From JANMDU01 sp031376455 (GTDB lineage: Bacteria > Pseudomonadota > Gammaproteobacteria > Burkholderiales > Burkholderiaceae_C), in the NCBI GenBank assembly GCA_031376455.1, contig JANMDU010000001.1, positions 62,001 to 126,000 of the forward strand: DNA of 64,000 bases, written 5' to 3'. The translations under genes were made by a program, and so were the position numbers. Under the pieces are notes generated by a model. That model was given only the letters and a program-made list of their open reading frames with translations. It searched no databases and was not told the origin of the DNA. Position 1 is the first letter of the stretch, and every line of letters starts with the position of its first letter. Below are positions 1 through 8,009 of the stretch, one piece after another.

Positions 1-437
1 CGCAATGCATCGTGGTGGCGATTGATGCGAAGAAGCGCAGCGTTGCCGATGAAGCTCGAATGGGTGAAGACGGCAAACCCGTTGGCAGCGGCTGGGATGT
101 TTATAGCCATGGCGGCCGCAAAAACACCGGACTGGATGCTGTTCAGTGGGCGACGCGCATGGCAGCACTCGGCGCAGGAGAAATCTTGCTCACCAGCATG
201 GACAAAGACGGCACGAAATCTGGCTTTGATTTGGCGCTCACTCGCGCTGTCAGCGATGCGATCTCTGTGCCGGTGATTGCCTCTGGCGGCGTAGGCACGC
301 TCGCGCATTTGGCTGACGGCATCAAAATCGGCGGCGCAGATGCTGTGCTTGCTGCAAGTATTTTTCACTACGGTGAATTCACTGTGGGGCAAGCCAAGGC
401 GTTGATGGCTGAGCGCGGGATTCCTGTACGAATTTGA
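1..437 (+). CDS. hisF: Imidazole glycerol phosphate synthase cyclase subunit HisF (5' truncated)
   Basis: The gene enters from the left edge of the window, so the N-terminal half is missing. HisF is the (beta/alpha)8 cyclase that, with the glutaminase HisH, makes imidazole glycerol phosphate and AICAR in histidine synthesis. The visible part carries the second-half HisF signatures: VVAIDAK, the LLTSMDKDGT loop with the catalytic aspartate of the C-terminal half-barrel, and the phosphate-binding IASGGVGT stretch. The stop at 435-437 is followed at once by a family A repeat and then by 370 bases without a gene before hisI, an unusually long gap inside a his operon. The identification is secure. 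Confidence 0.96.
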   Translation, partial: QCIVVAIDAKKRSVADEARMGEDGKPVGSGWDVYSHGGRKNTGLDAVQWATRMAALGAGEILLTSMDKDGTKSGFDLALTRAVSDAISVPVIASGGVGTLAHLADGIKIGGADAVLAASIFHYGEFTVGQAKALMAERGIPVRI

Positions 438-496
438 AGCATTTTTGGCACCTAGCTGGCGTATTTATTGCGCAAAATGCTATTGATTTTGTAGCA
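438..496 (-). repeat. Family A repeat, copy 1 (hisF-hisI gap)
   Basis: Read on the minus strand it matches the family consensus: a GCTA...ATAGC mini-hairpin, TTTTGCGCAATAA, TACGCCAGC, then a tail ending in CCAAAAATGC. It begins one base after the hisF stop codon. Confidence 0.85.
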
Positions 497-523
497 TTTA
501 GAAGGCTTAGTTTTAGATACAAC

Positions 524-606
524 GGCCGCGTGTTTGAGGCATTTCGCCCACTCTCATGGTCGGGATACGACTAATCGATCGGTCGAAATACCTCAAACAC
601 GCGGCC
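524..606. repeat. Long near-perfect hairpin between hisF and hisI
   Basis: Bases 524-546 and 584-606 are reverse complements over 23 positions with one G/T-type mismatch, around a 37-base loop that holds smaller self-complementary words (TCG..CGA, ATCGAT). No similar core is seen elsewhere in the window. There is no T-run after it, so it does not look like an intrinsic terminator. It may be a short mobile palindrome or a transcribed structure inside the his operon. Confidence 0.75.
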
Positions 607-656
607 TGTGGGGAAGCAAAAAATCTTCACACCAAACAGTCGCACATTACAAAACT

Positions 657-758
657 GGCCTGCGCTTGGGCTGTTTCTCGCAGCGAAATACAGGAGGAGG
701 CACGCGCGTAGCGCCAGCCGGGGGACATTCGCGGAGGGGAACAGCCCAAGCGCAGGCC
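657..758 (+). repeat. Family B structured element, copy 1
   Basis: A 19-bp perfect stem (657-675 with 740-758) encloses the type I core: GCGAAATA, a purine-rich left strand, an apical hairpin of GCGC-type pairs, GGGGGACA and TTCGC. It lies just upstream of hisI and is probably transcribed with the his operon. Confidence 0.85.
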
Positions 759-808
759 AAAGAGCGCTATGCAACAAAGCACAGCATTTATCGCAGACAA
801 TCCGACTC

Positions 809-1213
809 ATGAACTGGCTAGACAACATCAAATGGGACTCCCTTGGCCTCGTGCCCGTGATTGCACAAGAAAAAGGTACGGGTGATGTGCTGATGTTTGC
901 TTACATGAACCGCGAAGCCCTGCAAAAAACAGCCGAGCTCAAACGCGCCGTTTATTTCAGCCGCTCACGCAACAAGCTCTGGTTCAAAGGAGAAGAGTCG
1001 GGTCATGTGCAAATGGTGCACGACATTCGGCTCGACTGCGATGCGGATGTGATCTTGCTGACTGTCACGCAACTCGGCCATGAGCCGGGGATTGCCTGCC
1101 ATACCGGCCGCCACAGCTGCTTTTTTAATCAACTTCAAGATATTGGCGTAGATAAGCAGTGGAAAAGCGTCGAGCCCGTCTTGAAAGACCCTGAGCACAT
1201 TTACAAATCATGA
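809..1213 (+). CDS. hisI: Phosphoribosyl-AMP cyclohydrolase HisI
   Basis: This 134-residue cytosolic zinc enzyme opens the purine ring of phosphoribosyl-AMP, the third step of histidine synthesis. The metal residues are visible: aspartates 76, 78 and 80 in LDCDAD and cysteines 77, 97 and 104. I chose the ATG at 809 because the protein then has the usual family length and N-terminus (MNWLDNIKW); the frame is open further upstream to 608, but only through a family B repeat. No strong ribosome-binding site is visible. Four bases separate it from hisE, so cyclohydrolase and pyrophosphohydrolase are separate proteins here, unlike the fused enterobacterial HisIE. Confidence 0.96.
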   Translation: MNWLDNIKWDSLGLVPVIAQEKGTGDVLMFAYMNREALQKTAELKRAVYFSRSRNKLWFKGEESGHVQMVHDIRLDCDADVILLTVTQLGHEPGIACHTGRHSCFFNQLQDIGVDKQWKSVEPVLKDPEHIYKS

Positions 1214-1217
1214 AGCT

Positions 1218-1592
1218 ATGAATTCCAACGATTCCCTCGATCAGTTAGCTTCCGTCTTGGAAAACCGCAAAAGCGGCGATCCCGAAACAAGCTACGTCGC
1301 TCGCCTTTTCGCCAAAGCACCCGATGCGTTTTTGAAGAAAATTGGCGAAGAAGCCACCGAAGTGGTGCTCGCTTGTAAAGATGCCAGCAGCGGCGGCAAC
1401 ACGGCCGAACTCCAACACAAGATCGTCTGCGAGACAGCGGATTTGTGGTTTCACAGCATGGTGGCGCTGGCGCACTATGGCCTCACGCCACGCGACGTGA
1501 TGGCTGAACTTGAGCGTCGCGTGGGCTTGGGCGGCTTGGATGAAAAAGCAGCACGCAAAGCGCAAAGCAGAGATTCAGAAAAGCGCGATTGA
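1218..1592 (+). CDS. hisE: Phosphoribosyl-ATP pyrophosphohydrolase HisE
   Basis: This 124-residue all-alpha MazG-like enzyme removes pyrophosphate from phosphoribosyl-ATP, the second histidine step, and makes the substrate of HisI next to it. The acidic metal-binding motif EEATEVVLACKD and the later ETADLWFH helix are the family hallmarks. It starts four bases after hisI, which implies translational coupling. The C-terminal 15 residues are charged and probably disordered. Confidence 0.96.
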   Translation: MNSNDSLDQLASVLENRKSGDPETSYVARLFAKAPDAFLKKIGEEATEVVLACKDASSGGNTAELQHKIVCETADLWFHSMVALAHYGLTPRDVMAELERRVGLGGLDEKAARKAQSRDSEKRD

Positions 1593-1665
1593 AAGCACAG
1601 AAACAGCCCTCAACTCTTACTCAACTGATCTAGATTCGATCGCTCCAAACAAGAGGACTGCCTTA

Positions 1666-2022
1666 ATGCCCGAAACCAATTTCGCCGATTTCGCCCCTAA
1701 AACCCCCGGCGACCGCACCATCATGCATATTTTGTATGCCATGCACACCGTGGCTTGGGCATCTCTGGGCACGTTGGCTGTGGTCGCCGTGATCATCAAT
1801 TACATCAAGCGCGGCGATGAAACCGATCCACTGTATGAAATGCATCACGGCTACATGATTTCCACGTTCTGGTGGACCGTGCTTTGGTTGATCGTCACCT
1901 CGCCACTGTATTTGCTCTTCATCTTGCCCGGTGTCGTAGCACAAGGCATTGTGGGTCTGTGGTATTTGTACCGCTGCATCAAAGGCTGGCTGCGGTTTAA
2001 CGACAATCGCCAGCCACGCTAA
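1666..2022 (+). CDS. DUF4870-like small membrane protein
   Basis: This 118-residue protein sits between hisE and the HIT gene, a place where Burkholderiales commonly carry a small membrane protein (recalled synteny). Hydrophobic spans are visible at about residues 24-45 and 65-105, joined by a charged loop (IKRGDETDPLYEMHHGY), with an arginine-rich C-terminus (WYLYRCIKGWLRFND). I start it at the ATG at 1666, preceded by AGAGGA; the open frame runs back to 1510 through the end of hisE. The DUF4870/Tic20-like assignment rests on topology and the C-terminal motif. Its function is unknown, and a role in histidine synthesis should not be assumed. Confidence 0.8.
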   Translation: MPETNFADFAPKTPGDRTIMHILYAMHTVAWASLGTLAVVAVIINYIKRGDETDPLYEMHHGYMISTFWWTVLWLIVTSPLYLLFILPGVVAQGIVGLWYLYRCIKGWLRFNDNRQPR

Positions 2023-2048
2023 GGCTTTATTCTCTTTTGCCCTGATTT

Positions 2049-2408
2049 ATGCATACCGACCCAAATTGCATCTTCTGCAAGATCATTGCAGGCCATATTC
2101 CGTGCAAAAAAGTCTACGAAGACGATGAAATCCTTGCTTTTCACGACATCAACCCTTGGGCTCCGGTGCATTTCCTCGTAATCCCTAAAGAGCACATCAC
2201 CTCAATAGCGCATCTGCAAGAGCGCCACGCTGCATTGATGGGGCGCATCATGCTGCTTATTCCAAAATTAGCCGCGCAAGAAGGCTGCAATCCGTATCCA
2301 GCTGGTGGCTTTCGCGTGGTCTCGAATACGGGCGATGAAGGCGGGCAAGAAGTGCAACATTTACATATTCATGTGATTGGCGGCGCGCGACCTTGGAAAA
2401 AAGGCTAA
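2049..2408 (+). CDS. HIT family nucleotide phosphoramidase (HinT-like)
   Basis: This 119-residue cytosolic protein has the histidine triad HLHIHV at residues 104-109, preceded by the GGQEVQ stretch usual for HinT-type purine nucleoside phosphoramidases. CIFCKII near the N-terminus is typical of the bacterial branch. The family hydrolyses AMP-lysine and AMP-amidates; the physiological substrate is generally unclear. It lies 26 bases after the membrane protein and 82 bases before tatA, and probably belongs to the same his-tat transcript. Confidence 0.93.
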   Translation: MHTDPNCIFCKIIAGHIPCKKVYEDDEILAFHDINPWAPVHFLVIPKEHITSIAHLQERHAALMGRIMLLIPKLAAQEGCNPYPAGGFRVVSNTGDEGGQEVQHLHIHVIGGARPWKKG

Positions 2409-2490
2409 AAATCCAAAATTAGCTTGAACGCTTAGTAGGGCTTTAGAATCAACATCTATCGCGACACGCGTCGCTTATCAGGAGATTGTC

Positions 2491-2745
2491 ATGGGTTCAT
2501 TTTCAATTTGGCATTGGCTGATCGTTTTAGTCATCGTGGTGCTCGTGTTCGGCACGAAGAAACTCAAAGGCATGGGTGCCGATCTGGGCGGTGCTGTCAA
2601 GGGCTTCAAAGATGGCATCAAAACGGGTGGCGAAGAAGCCAAAGATGCGGCAGCCACTGCAACGAATGCAGCCTCGGCGCAAGTTTCTGATGCGTCCAAT
2701 GCAGCGAAGACCACGATTGACGTTGAAGCTAAGCAAAAAAGCTAA
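2491..2745 (+). CDS. tatA: Sec-independent protein translocase subunit TatA
   Basis: An 84-residue single-span protein: a short N-terminus, a transmembrane helix at about residues 7-23, the FGTKKLKG hinge, an amphipathic helix starting at GADLGGAVKGF, and a loose Ala/Lys-rich C-terminus. TatA oligomers form the pore that moves folded, twin-arginine-tagged proteins across the inner membrane. A clear AGGAGA ribosome site precedes the ATG. First gene of a tatABC set. Confidence 0.96.
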   Translation: MGSFSIWHWLIVLVIVVLVFGTKKLKGMGADLGGAVKGFKDGIKTGGEEAKDAAATATNAASAQVSDASNAAKTTIDVEAKQKS

Positions 2746-2830
2746 CGCGATTTGCCATTGATGCACTCGGGCTCCATCTGCGAGCTTTTCGTGCGCTAAC
2801 TGCGCTCTTTGTCGTTGCACCCCATCTCAC

Positions 2831-3292
2831 ATGATCGATCTTGGTGTCTCTAAAATTGCCCTGATCGGCGCTGTTGCGCTGATCGTGATCGGGCCTGAAA
2901 AACTGCCACGCGTGGCACGCATGGTCGGCACGATGATCGGTCGCGCGCAGCGCTATGTCAGCGATGTGAAGGCCGAGGTCAACCGGACGATGGATTTGGA
3001 TGAGCTGAAGAAAATGAAGGAGACGGTCGAAGGCGCAGCGCGCGATGTCGAAAACTCCATCCAAACGTCTGCGACTGATTTCGAGAAATCGTGGGAGCAA
3101 GTGACCAACGAAGCAGGCAGCGCGTCGGGAACATCGTATGAAAGCTATCCCACCTACTCTCGGCCGCATAAAAAATGGCGCATGAAAACCAGTGCAACGC
3201 CCAAGTGGTTTAAGAGCCGCTCAGGTGTGCGCACCAATGCACAATCAGGTGCGGCACGCGTAGCGCGTTATCGCCCGGCCAAACCTCTGTAA
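2831..3292 (+). CDS. tatB: Sec-independent protein translocase subunit TatB
   Basis: A 153-residue protein with the TatB pattern: one N-terminal transmembrane helix (residues 5-20), IGPEKLPRVARMVG in place of the TatA FGTKKL hinge, and a long amphipathic region ending in a basic tail (about residues 115-153). With TatC it forms the twin-arginine signal receptor. It lies 85 bases after tatA and 7 bases before tatC. Confidence 0.96.
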   Translation: MIDLGVSKIALIGAVALIVIGPEKLPRVARMVGTMIGRAQRYVSDVKAEVNRTMDLDELKKMKETVEGAARDVENSIQTSATDFEKSWEQVTNEAGSASGTSYESYPTYSRPHKKWRMKTSATPKWFKSRSGVRTNAQSGAARVARYRPAKPL

Positions 3293-3299
3293 CCACGAG

Positions 3300-4088
3300 A
3301 TGACAGAAGCAAAAAAAGATGAGATGGCTGGCACCGAACAGCCCTTTGTCGAGCATCTCAAAGAGCTGCGTGATCGGCTGCTGTATTGCGTCTATGGCCT
3401 AGCGGTCGCTGGCATTGCACTGGCGATTTGGCCAGGCCCCAGCGGTTTGATCGATTTCATTTCGCAGCCGATCATGGCGCATATGCCCAAGGGCGCTAAG
3501 CTGATTGCTGTGGGCGTGTTTTCGCCATTTTTTGTGCCGCTCAAAGTGCTGCTGATGGGCTCTTTTTTGCTTGCGCTGCCTTGGGTGTTGTATCAACTGT
3601 GGATGTTTGTTGCGCCCGGCCTGTACAAGCATGAAAAGCTGTTTGCACTTCCACTGATTTTTTTCGGCAGCATGCTCGCCTACATCGGCTTGGCCTTTGT
3701 GCAGTTTTTCGTGCTCGACAAAATGTTTGAGTTTATCCAAAAATTCACGCCAGCCAACGTAGCTGCCACGCCGGATATTGCTTCCTATGTCGAATCCATT
3801 TTGAGCCTGTACATCGCGTTTGCCTTGGCTTTCCAAGTGCCAATCGTCGTGATGCTGCTCACGCGCTTCAATATTGTGACAATCGAAAAGCTCAAAGATT
3901 TTCGAGGCTATTTTGTTGTCGTCGCCTTCGTGATTGCCGCCGTCGTCACACCGCCAGATGTGATCAGCCAATTGGCGCTTGCCATTCCGATGTGTATCTT
4001 GTACGAAGTGGGACTGTTTGCCTCGAAGTTCTACATCAAATTCTCAAAAAAGCCGGAAGAGGCTGAAGCTGATACAAAGTCTGCCTGA
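3300..4088 (+). CDS. tatC: Sec-independent protein translocase subunit TatC
   Basis: A 262-residue inner-membrane protein with six expected helices. The conserved first cytoplasmic segment FVEHLKELRDRLL, which contacts the twin-arginine signal, is at residues 16-28, and the later VVTPPDVISQ motif is present. It completes tatABC and ends the his-tat block; a family A repeat starts 7 bases after the stop. Confidence 0.97.
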   Translation: MTEAKKDEMAGTEQPFVEHLKELRDRLLYCVYGLAVAGIALAIWPGPSGLIDFISQPIMAHMPKGAKLIAVGVFSPFFVPLKVLLMGSFLLALPWVLYQLWMFVAPGLYKHEKLFALPLIFFGSMLAYIGLAFVQFFVLDKMFEFIQKFTPANVAATPDIASYVESILSLYIAFALAFQVPIVVMLLTRFNIVTIEKLKDFRGYFVVVAFVIAAVVTPPDVISQLALAIPMCILYEVGLFASKFYIKFSKKPEEAEADTKSA

Positions 4089-4095
4089 TTTTAGA

Positions 4096-4160
4096 TTTTA
4101 TAAGCCGTTTTGGCAGCTAGCCGGCGTAATTACTGCGTAAAGCGCTACTATATTCATAGC
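4096..4160 (-). repeat. Family A repeat, copy 2
   Basis: Minus-strand reading gives GCTATGAATATAGTAGC, GCTTTACGCAG, TACGCCGGC, then GCCAAAACGGCTTATAAAA, a nearly full-length copy. It fills the start of the tatC-maeB gap (4089-4330); I recognise nothing else in that gap, which should hold the maeB promoter. Confidence 0.88.
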
Positions 4161-4330
4161 GATTGATGAGCGCGTTGCCCTATGCAATAGCAAAATGTTT
4201 GATAACGCATACGCATATCCCGCAATGCTGCAAGCTCTCTCAACGGCCTACAATCCTTATGTAAACCTGACAAACTGGCGCAGAGTCCTTACTGCGCCAA
4301 TGCAAGAAGTAAGAGATACGAGAAACCCCT

Positions 4331-6703
4331 ATGCCTTCCATGAATGACACCTCCGCCGCCATGAGCGAAGCCAACCGCAATCAAGCCCGCGAAGAATTGC
4401 GCAAAGCGGCGCTGGAATATCACGAATTTCCCACACCCGGCAAGCTGGCCATCTCAGCCACCAAAACGCTCACTAACCAACGCGATTTAGCGCTGGCTTA
4501 CAGCCCCGGCGTGGCCGCGCCTTGCGAGGAGATCGTCAAAGACCCGAACAACGCTTTTAAGTACACCGCGCGGGGCAATTTAGTCGCCGTGATCACCAAT
4601 GGCACGGCCGTGCTCGGTTTGGGCGATATTGGCCCGCTGGCTGCGAAGCCGGTGATGGAAGGCAAGGCTGTATTGTTCAAAAAATTCGCCGGCATTGATG
4701 TATTTGATATTGAGATCAATGAAAAGCACGATCTCGATAAGCTGGTGGACATCATTGCTTCTCTTGAGCCCACTTTCGGCGGCATCAATTTAGAAGACAT
4801 CAAAGCACCCGATTGCTTTTACGTTGAGCGCAAGCTGCGCGAGCGCATGAAGATTCCGGTGTTTCATGATGATCAACATGGTACGGCCATCGTCGTGGGC
4901 GCGGCAATTTTGAATGGCCTCAAAGTCGTCGGCAAAGATCCGAAGAAGATCAAGCTCGTGACATCGGGCGCAGGCGCGGCAGCGCTGGCCTGCCTTGGCC
5001 TGCTGGTCAAGCTCGGTATTCCGAGAGAGAACATTTGGGTCACGGATTTAGCAGGTGTGGTCTACGAAGGCCGCACCGAGCTGATGGATGAAGACAAGAT
5101 TCAGTTTGTGCAAAAAACTTCTGCCCGCACGCTGGCTGATGTCATGAAGGATGCGGATGTATTCCTTGGCCTTTCGGCAGGCGGCGTGTTGAAGCCCGAT
5201 ATGGTCAAGAGCATGGCGTCACAACCGCTTATTTTGGCACTGGCCAATCCGAACCCTGAAATCTTGCCGGAAGAAGTCCACGCCGTGCGCGACGACGCGA
5301 TCATGGCCACGGGGCGCACGGATTATCCAAATCAGGTCAACAACGTCTTGTGTTTCCCGTACATTTTTCGCGGGGCGCTCGATGCCGGCGCATCCACCAT
5401 CACGGTGGAGATGGAGATTGCAGCGGTACACGCGATTGCCGAGCTCGCGCAAGCTGAGCAAAGCGAAGTGGTGGCAGCCGCCTATGCGGGCGAGAAGCTC
5501 GCTTTTGGCGCGGAGTATCTGATTCCGAAACCCTTTGACCCACGGCTGATGATGAAGATTGCGCCGGCTGTGGCGCAGGCTGCAAAAGACAGCGGTGTCG
5601 CGTTGCGCCCGATTGCGGATATGGAGGCGTATCGCCAAAAGCTCCAAAGCTTTGTGTATGCCAGCGGCACGACGATGAAGCCGATTTTCAACGCAGCGAA
5701 AAAGGCAAAAAATAAGCGCATTGCATTCGCCGAGGGAGAAGAAGAGCGCGTGTTGCGCGCTTGTCAAATCGTCGTTGATGAAGGTGTGGCTCGCCCGACG
5801 CTGATTGGTCGCCCGGCAGTGATCGCGCGGCGCATTGAAAAATTCGGTCTGCGTTTGAAAGAAGAATTAGATTACGACGTGGTCAACGTCGAGCAAGACC
5901 ATCGCTATCATGATTTTTGGCAAACCTATCACCGCATGACCGAGCGCCAAGGCGTGACGGTGCAAGCCGCCAAAATCGAAATGCGCCGCCGCCTGACGCT
6001 TATTGGCTCGATGTTGCTGCACAAAGGCGATGTAGATGGCATGATTTGCGGCACTTGGGGAACGACGGGCTTGCATCTGCACTACATCGATCAAGTGATC
6101 GGCAAACGCCCCGGCGGCGCAGACAGCACCGAGCAAGACGTGCCGGTGTATGCCTGCATGAATGGCTTGCTGCTGCCCGATCGCCAGCTCTTCTTGGTGG
6201 ACACGCATGTCAATTACGATCCCACCGCCGAAGAATTGGCTGAGATCACCGTGATGGCTGCGGAAGAGATGATGCGCTTTGGCATCGTCCCCAAAGCGGC
6301 ACTGCTGTCGCACAGCAATTTTGGCTCTAGTAATCAACCCAGCGCCCTCAAGATGCGCCGCGTCTTGGATTTACTTCGCGTGCAAGCGCCTTGGCTGGAA
6401 GTCGATGGCGAGATGCACGGCGATGTTGCGCTCGATGCCGCAATGCGAAAAAGTATCATGCCAAGCAGCACACTCTCTGGTGAGGCCAATTTGCTCGTTC
6501 TGCCCAACATTGACGCCGCAAATATTGCATACAATTTATTGAAAACAGCCGCTGGCGGCAATATCGCCATCGGCCCAGTGTTGCTCGGATGCGCCAAACC
6601 TGTGCATATTCTCACAGCCAGCGCTACAGTGCGCCGGATTGTGAATATGACAGCGCTCACTGTAGCGGATGCCAATGCGGCTAGACAAGCAATTATCAGG
6701 TAG
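4331..6703 (+). CDS. maeB: NADP-dependent malic enzyme, MaeB type with C-terminal phosphotransacetylase-like domain
   Basis: This 790-residue protein converts malate to pyruvate and CO2 with NADP reduction, linking the TCA cycle to gluconeogenesis and NADPH supply. Residues 1-435 are the malic enzyme half, with LALAYSPGVAAPC, the metal-site FHDDQHGTA and the nucleotide-binding SGAGAAALACLG. Residues 440-790 form the phosphate acetyltransferase-like half (NKRIAFAEGEEERVLRA onward) typical of large proteobacterial MaeB, where it is usually a regulatory acetyl-CoA sensor. The ATG at 4331 is preceded by GAGAAA; a second ATG nine bases on is possible. It appears monocistronic. Confidence 0.95.
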   Translation: MPSMNDTSAAMSEANRNQAREELRKAALEYHEFPTPGKLAISATKTLTNQRDLALAYSPGVAAPCEEIVKDPNNAFKYTARGNLVAVITNGTAVLGLGDIGPLAAKPVMEGKAVLFKKFAGIDVFDIEINEKHDLDKLVDIIASLEPTFGGINLEDIKAPDCFYVERKLRERMKIPVFHDDQHGTAIVVGAAILNGLKVVGKDPKKIKLVTSGAGAAALACLGLLVKLGIPRENIWVTDLAGVVYEGRTELMDEDKIQFVQKTSARTLADVMKDADVFLGLSAGGVLKPDMVKSMASQPLILALANPNPEILPEEVHAVRDDAIMATGRTDYPNQVNNVLCFPYIFRGALDAGASTITVEMEIAAVHAIAELAQAEQSEVVAAAYAGEKLAFGAEYLIPKPFDPRLMMKIAPAVAQAAKDSGVALRPIADMEAYRQKLQSFVYASGTTMKPIFNAAKKAKNKRIAFAEGEEERVLRACQIVVDEGVARPTLIGRPAVIARRIEKFGLRLKEELDYDVVNVEQDHRYHDFWQTYHRMTERQGVTVQAAKIEMRRRLTLIGSMLLHKGDVDGMICGTWGTTGLHLHYIDQVIGKRPGGADSTEQDVPVYACMNGLLLPDRQLFLVDTHVNYDPTAEELAEITVMAAEEMMRFGIVPKAALLSHSNFGSSNQPSALKMRRVLDLLRVQAPWLEVDGEMHGDVALDAAMRKSIMPSSTLSGEANLLVLPNIDAANIAYNLLKTAAGGNIAIGPVLLGCAKPVHILTASATVRRIVNMTALTVADANAARQAIIR

Positions 6704-6796
6704 CACACGCTCACATCAATAGTTTGATATTGACGTGATGACGATCAACGCTACGTAGAGGAATCACCCCAAACGGGGCTTGAACTCAGTTGACGC

Positions 6797-6835
6797 TTGC
6801 GCTTTTTTCTACTTTGCGCGACAATAGTGAACTTA
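6797..6835 (+). promoter_or_regulatory. Possible promoter of the RNase gene
   Basis: A TTGCGC box and a GACAAT box stand 17 bases apart about 60 bases upstream of the proposed RNase start. The -35 match is poor and no experimental support is available. Confidence 0.3.
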
Positions 6836-6895
6836 GGAATTGCGGGAAAACCCGTAGTTTGTACAAGTCTTGTTGGGAAACTAGGGTTTACAGAG

Positions 6896-7309
6896 ATGCA
6901 GCGCTGGATCAAACAAAGTTGGGTTGGCGCACGCTCACTTCTCAGTTTTAGCTTGATGGTATTGGCACTCGTTGCAGTGCCGCAAGCTTTAGCCAAAGGC
7001 CCTGCAGAGGGTGCAATCGCCAGCAACATCGCGCTGGCTGATTTGTCCAAACAAGGCCGAGAAACCTATGCATTGATTTTCGCTGGCGGCCCTTTCCCTT
7101 ACGAGAAAGACGCCAGCATATTTGGTAACCGTGAAAAGCAACTGCCCGCGCAAAAACGCGGCTTTTACCGCGAATACACGGTTAAAACGCCATACGCCCG
7201 CAATCGCGGTGCCAAACGGATTGTCTGCGGCGGCAGCCAACCCGTGAAACCCGAGGTGTGTTACTACACCGAAGATCATTACGCGAGTTTTAAGCGCATT
7301 GCTCCTTGA
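6896..7309 (+). CDS. Secreted guanyl-preferring ribonuclease of the barnase/RNase Sa family
   Basis: A 137-residue preprotein with a signal peptide (basic MQRWIKQ, hydrophobic residues 13-30, ALA-K cleavage near 33). The mature part has the microbial RNase fold motifs: GFYREYTVKTP with the general base Glu93, GAKRIVCGG with Arg108, and DHYASFKRI with His128. Two cysteines (111 and 122) probably form a disulphide. I chose the ATG at 6896; the frame is open back to a TTG at 6797, but that would put extra hydrophobic sequence before the signal peptide. A barstar gene follows 76 bases later, so producer protection is built in. It may serve in nutrient scavenging or in competition. Confidence 0.88.
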   Translation: MQRWIKQSWVGARSLLSFSLMVLALVAVPQALAKGPAEGAIASNIALADLSKQGRETYALIFAGGPFPYEKDASIFGNREKQLPAQKRGFYREYTVKTPYARNRGAKRIVCGGSQPVKPEVCYYTEDHYASFKRIAP

Positions 7310-7385
7310 GCACCACCTTAAAACTACGCCACTGCCAGAGTATTTTTCGTTTTATTTATTTTTTGACATAACCACGGAGAGCACC

Positions 7386-7946
7386 ATGCCCCTTCGTCAT
7401 ACCAAACCCAATATCGTTCAATCCATCCGCGCCCACAGCGTGCAAGATCTGCAAACTGCCGCCACTGATATGGGCCAGCATTTCTTGTACGCCAGCATCG
7501 GCGAGGCGCAATCCAAGCAAGACGTGCTCGATATGCTCGCCGTGCAGCTCAAACTGCCTGCACACTTCGGCAAAAATTACGACGCGCTGTATGACGTGTT
7601 GACCGATCCGATCCATAAGTCAGGCAGCCAGCCCGGCTTCATCGTCGTGCTTGAGCATATTCCGACGAACCCGAAATTCGACAAAGAAGCACGCGAGCAA
7701 TTGCTTGATATCTTCCGCGATATCGCCGACTATTGGCACGACCGCAAAGTGCCCTTCCGCTGCTTCTACAGCTTCGCCGTCGCGCGCGCCAGCGCTGGCA
7801 CGAAAGTGGGCAAGCAAGAATCTAACGAAGTCGAGGCCGAAGTTGAAGGCGAAAAAATGCCGACCGATAAATTGATGGACGTCTCGCCATTGGCGCTGCG
7901 CATGAGCTCACCGTTTAATGCGGGGTATTGGCTGGCTGCAGCTTGA
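7386..7946 (+). CDS. Barstar family ribonuclease inhibitor with a C-terminal extension
   Basis: This 186-residue cytoplasmic protein has the barstar core at about residues 30-125: the HFGKNYDALYDVLTD helix carries the aspartate that plugs the RNase active site, and GFIVVLEHI matches the core strand. It should bind the RNase encoded just upstream and guard the cell before export. Barstar itself is about 90 residues; here there are some 25 extra N-terminal and 55 extra C-terminal residues, the latter acidic (VEAEVEGEK). The ATG at 7386 has a GGAG site ten bases upstream. Confidence 0.9.
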   Translation: MPLRHTKPNIVQSIRAHSVQDLQTAATDMGQHFLYASIGEAQSKQDVLDMLAVQLKLPAHFGKNYDALYDVLTDPIHKSGSQPGFIVVLEHIPTNPKFDKEAREQLLDIFRDIADYWHDRKVPFRCFYSFAVARASAGTKVGKQESNEVEAEVEGEKMPTDKLMDVSPLALRMSSPFNAGYWLAAA

Positions 7947-7963
7947 TGCTTTGATGCAGACAC

Positions 7964-7991
7964 AAAAAGCCGCTTCTCGAAGCGGCTTTTT
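7964..7991. terminator. Bidirectional intrinsic terminator
   Basis: A 12-bp perfect stem (7964-7975 with 7980-7991) around a CTCG tetraloop, with an A-run on one flank and a T-run on the other, lies between the convergent barstar and DUF547 genes and can end both transcripts. Confidence 0.92.
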
Positions 7992-8009
7992 CATTGGGCG
8001 AGTGCGGTT

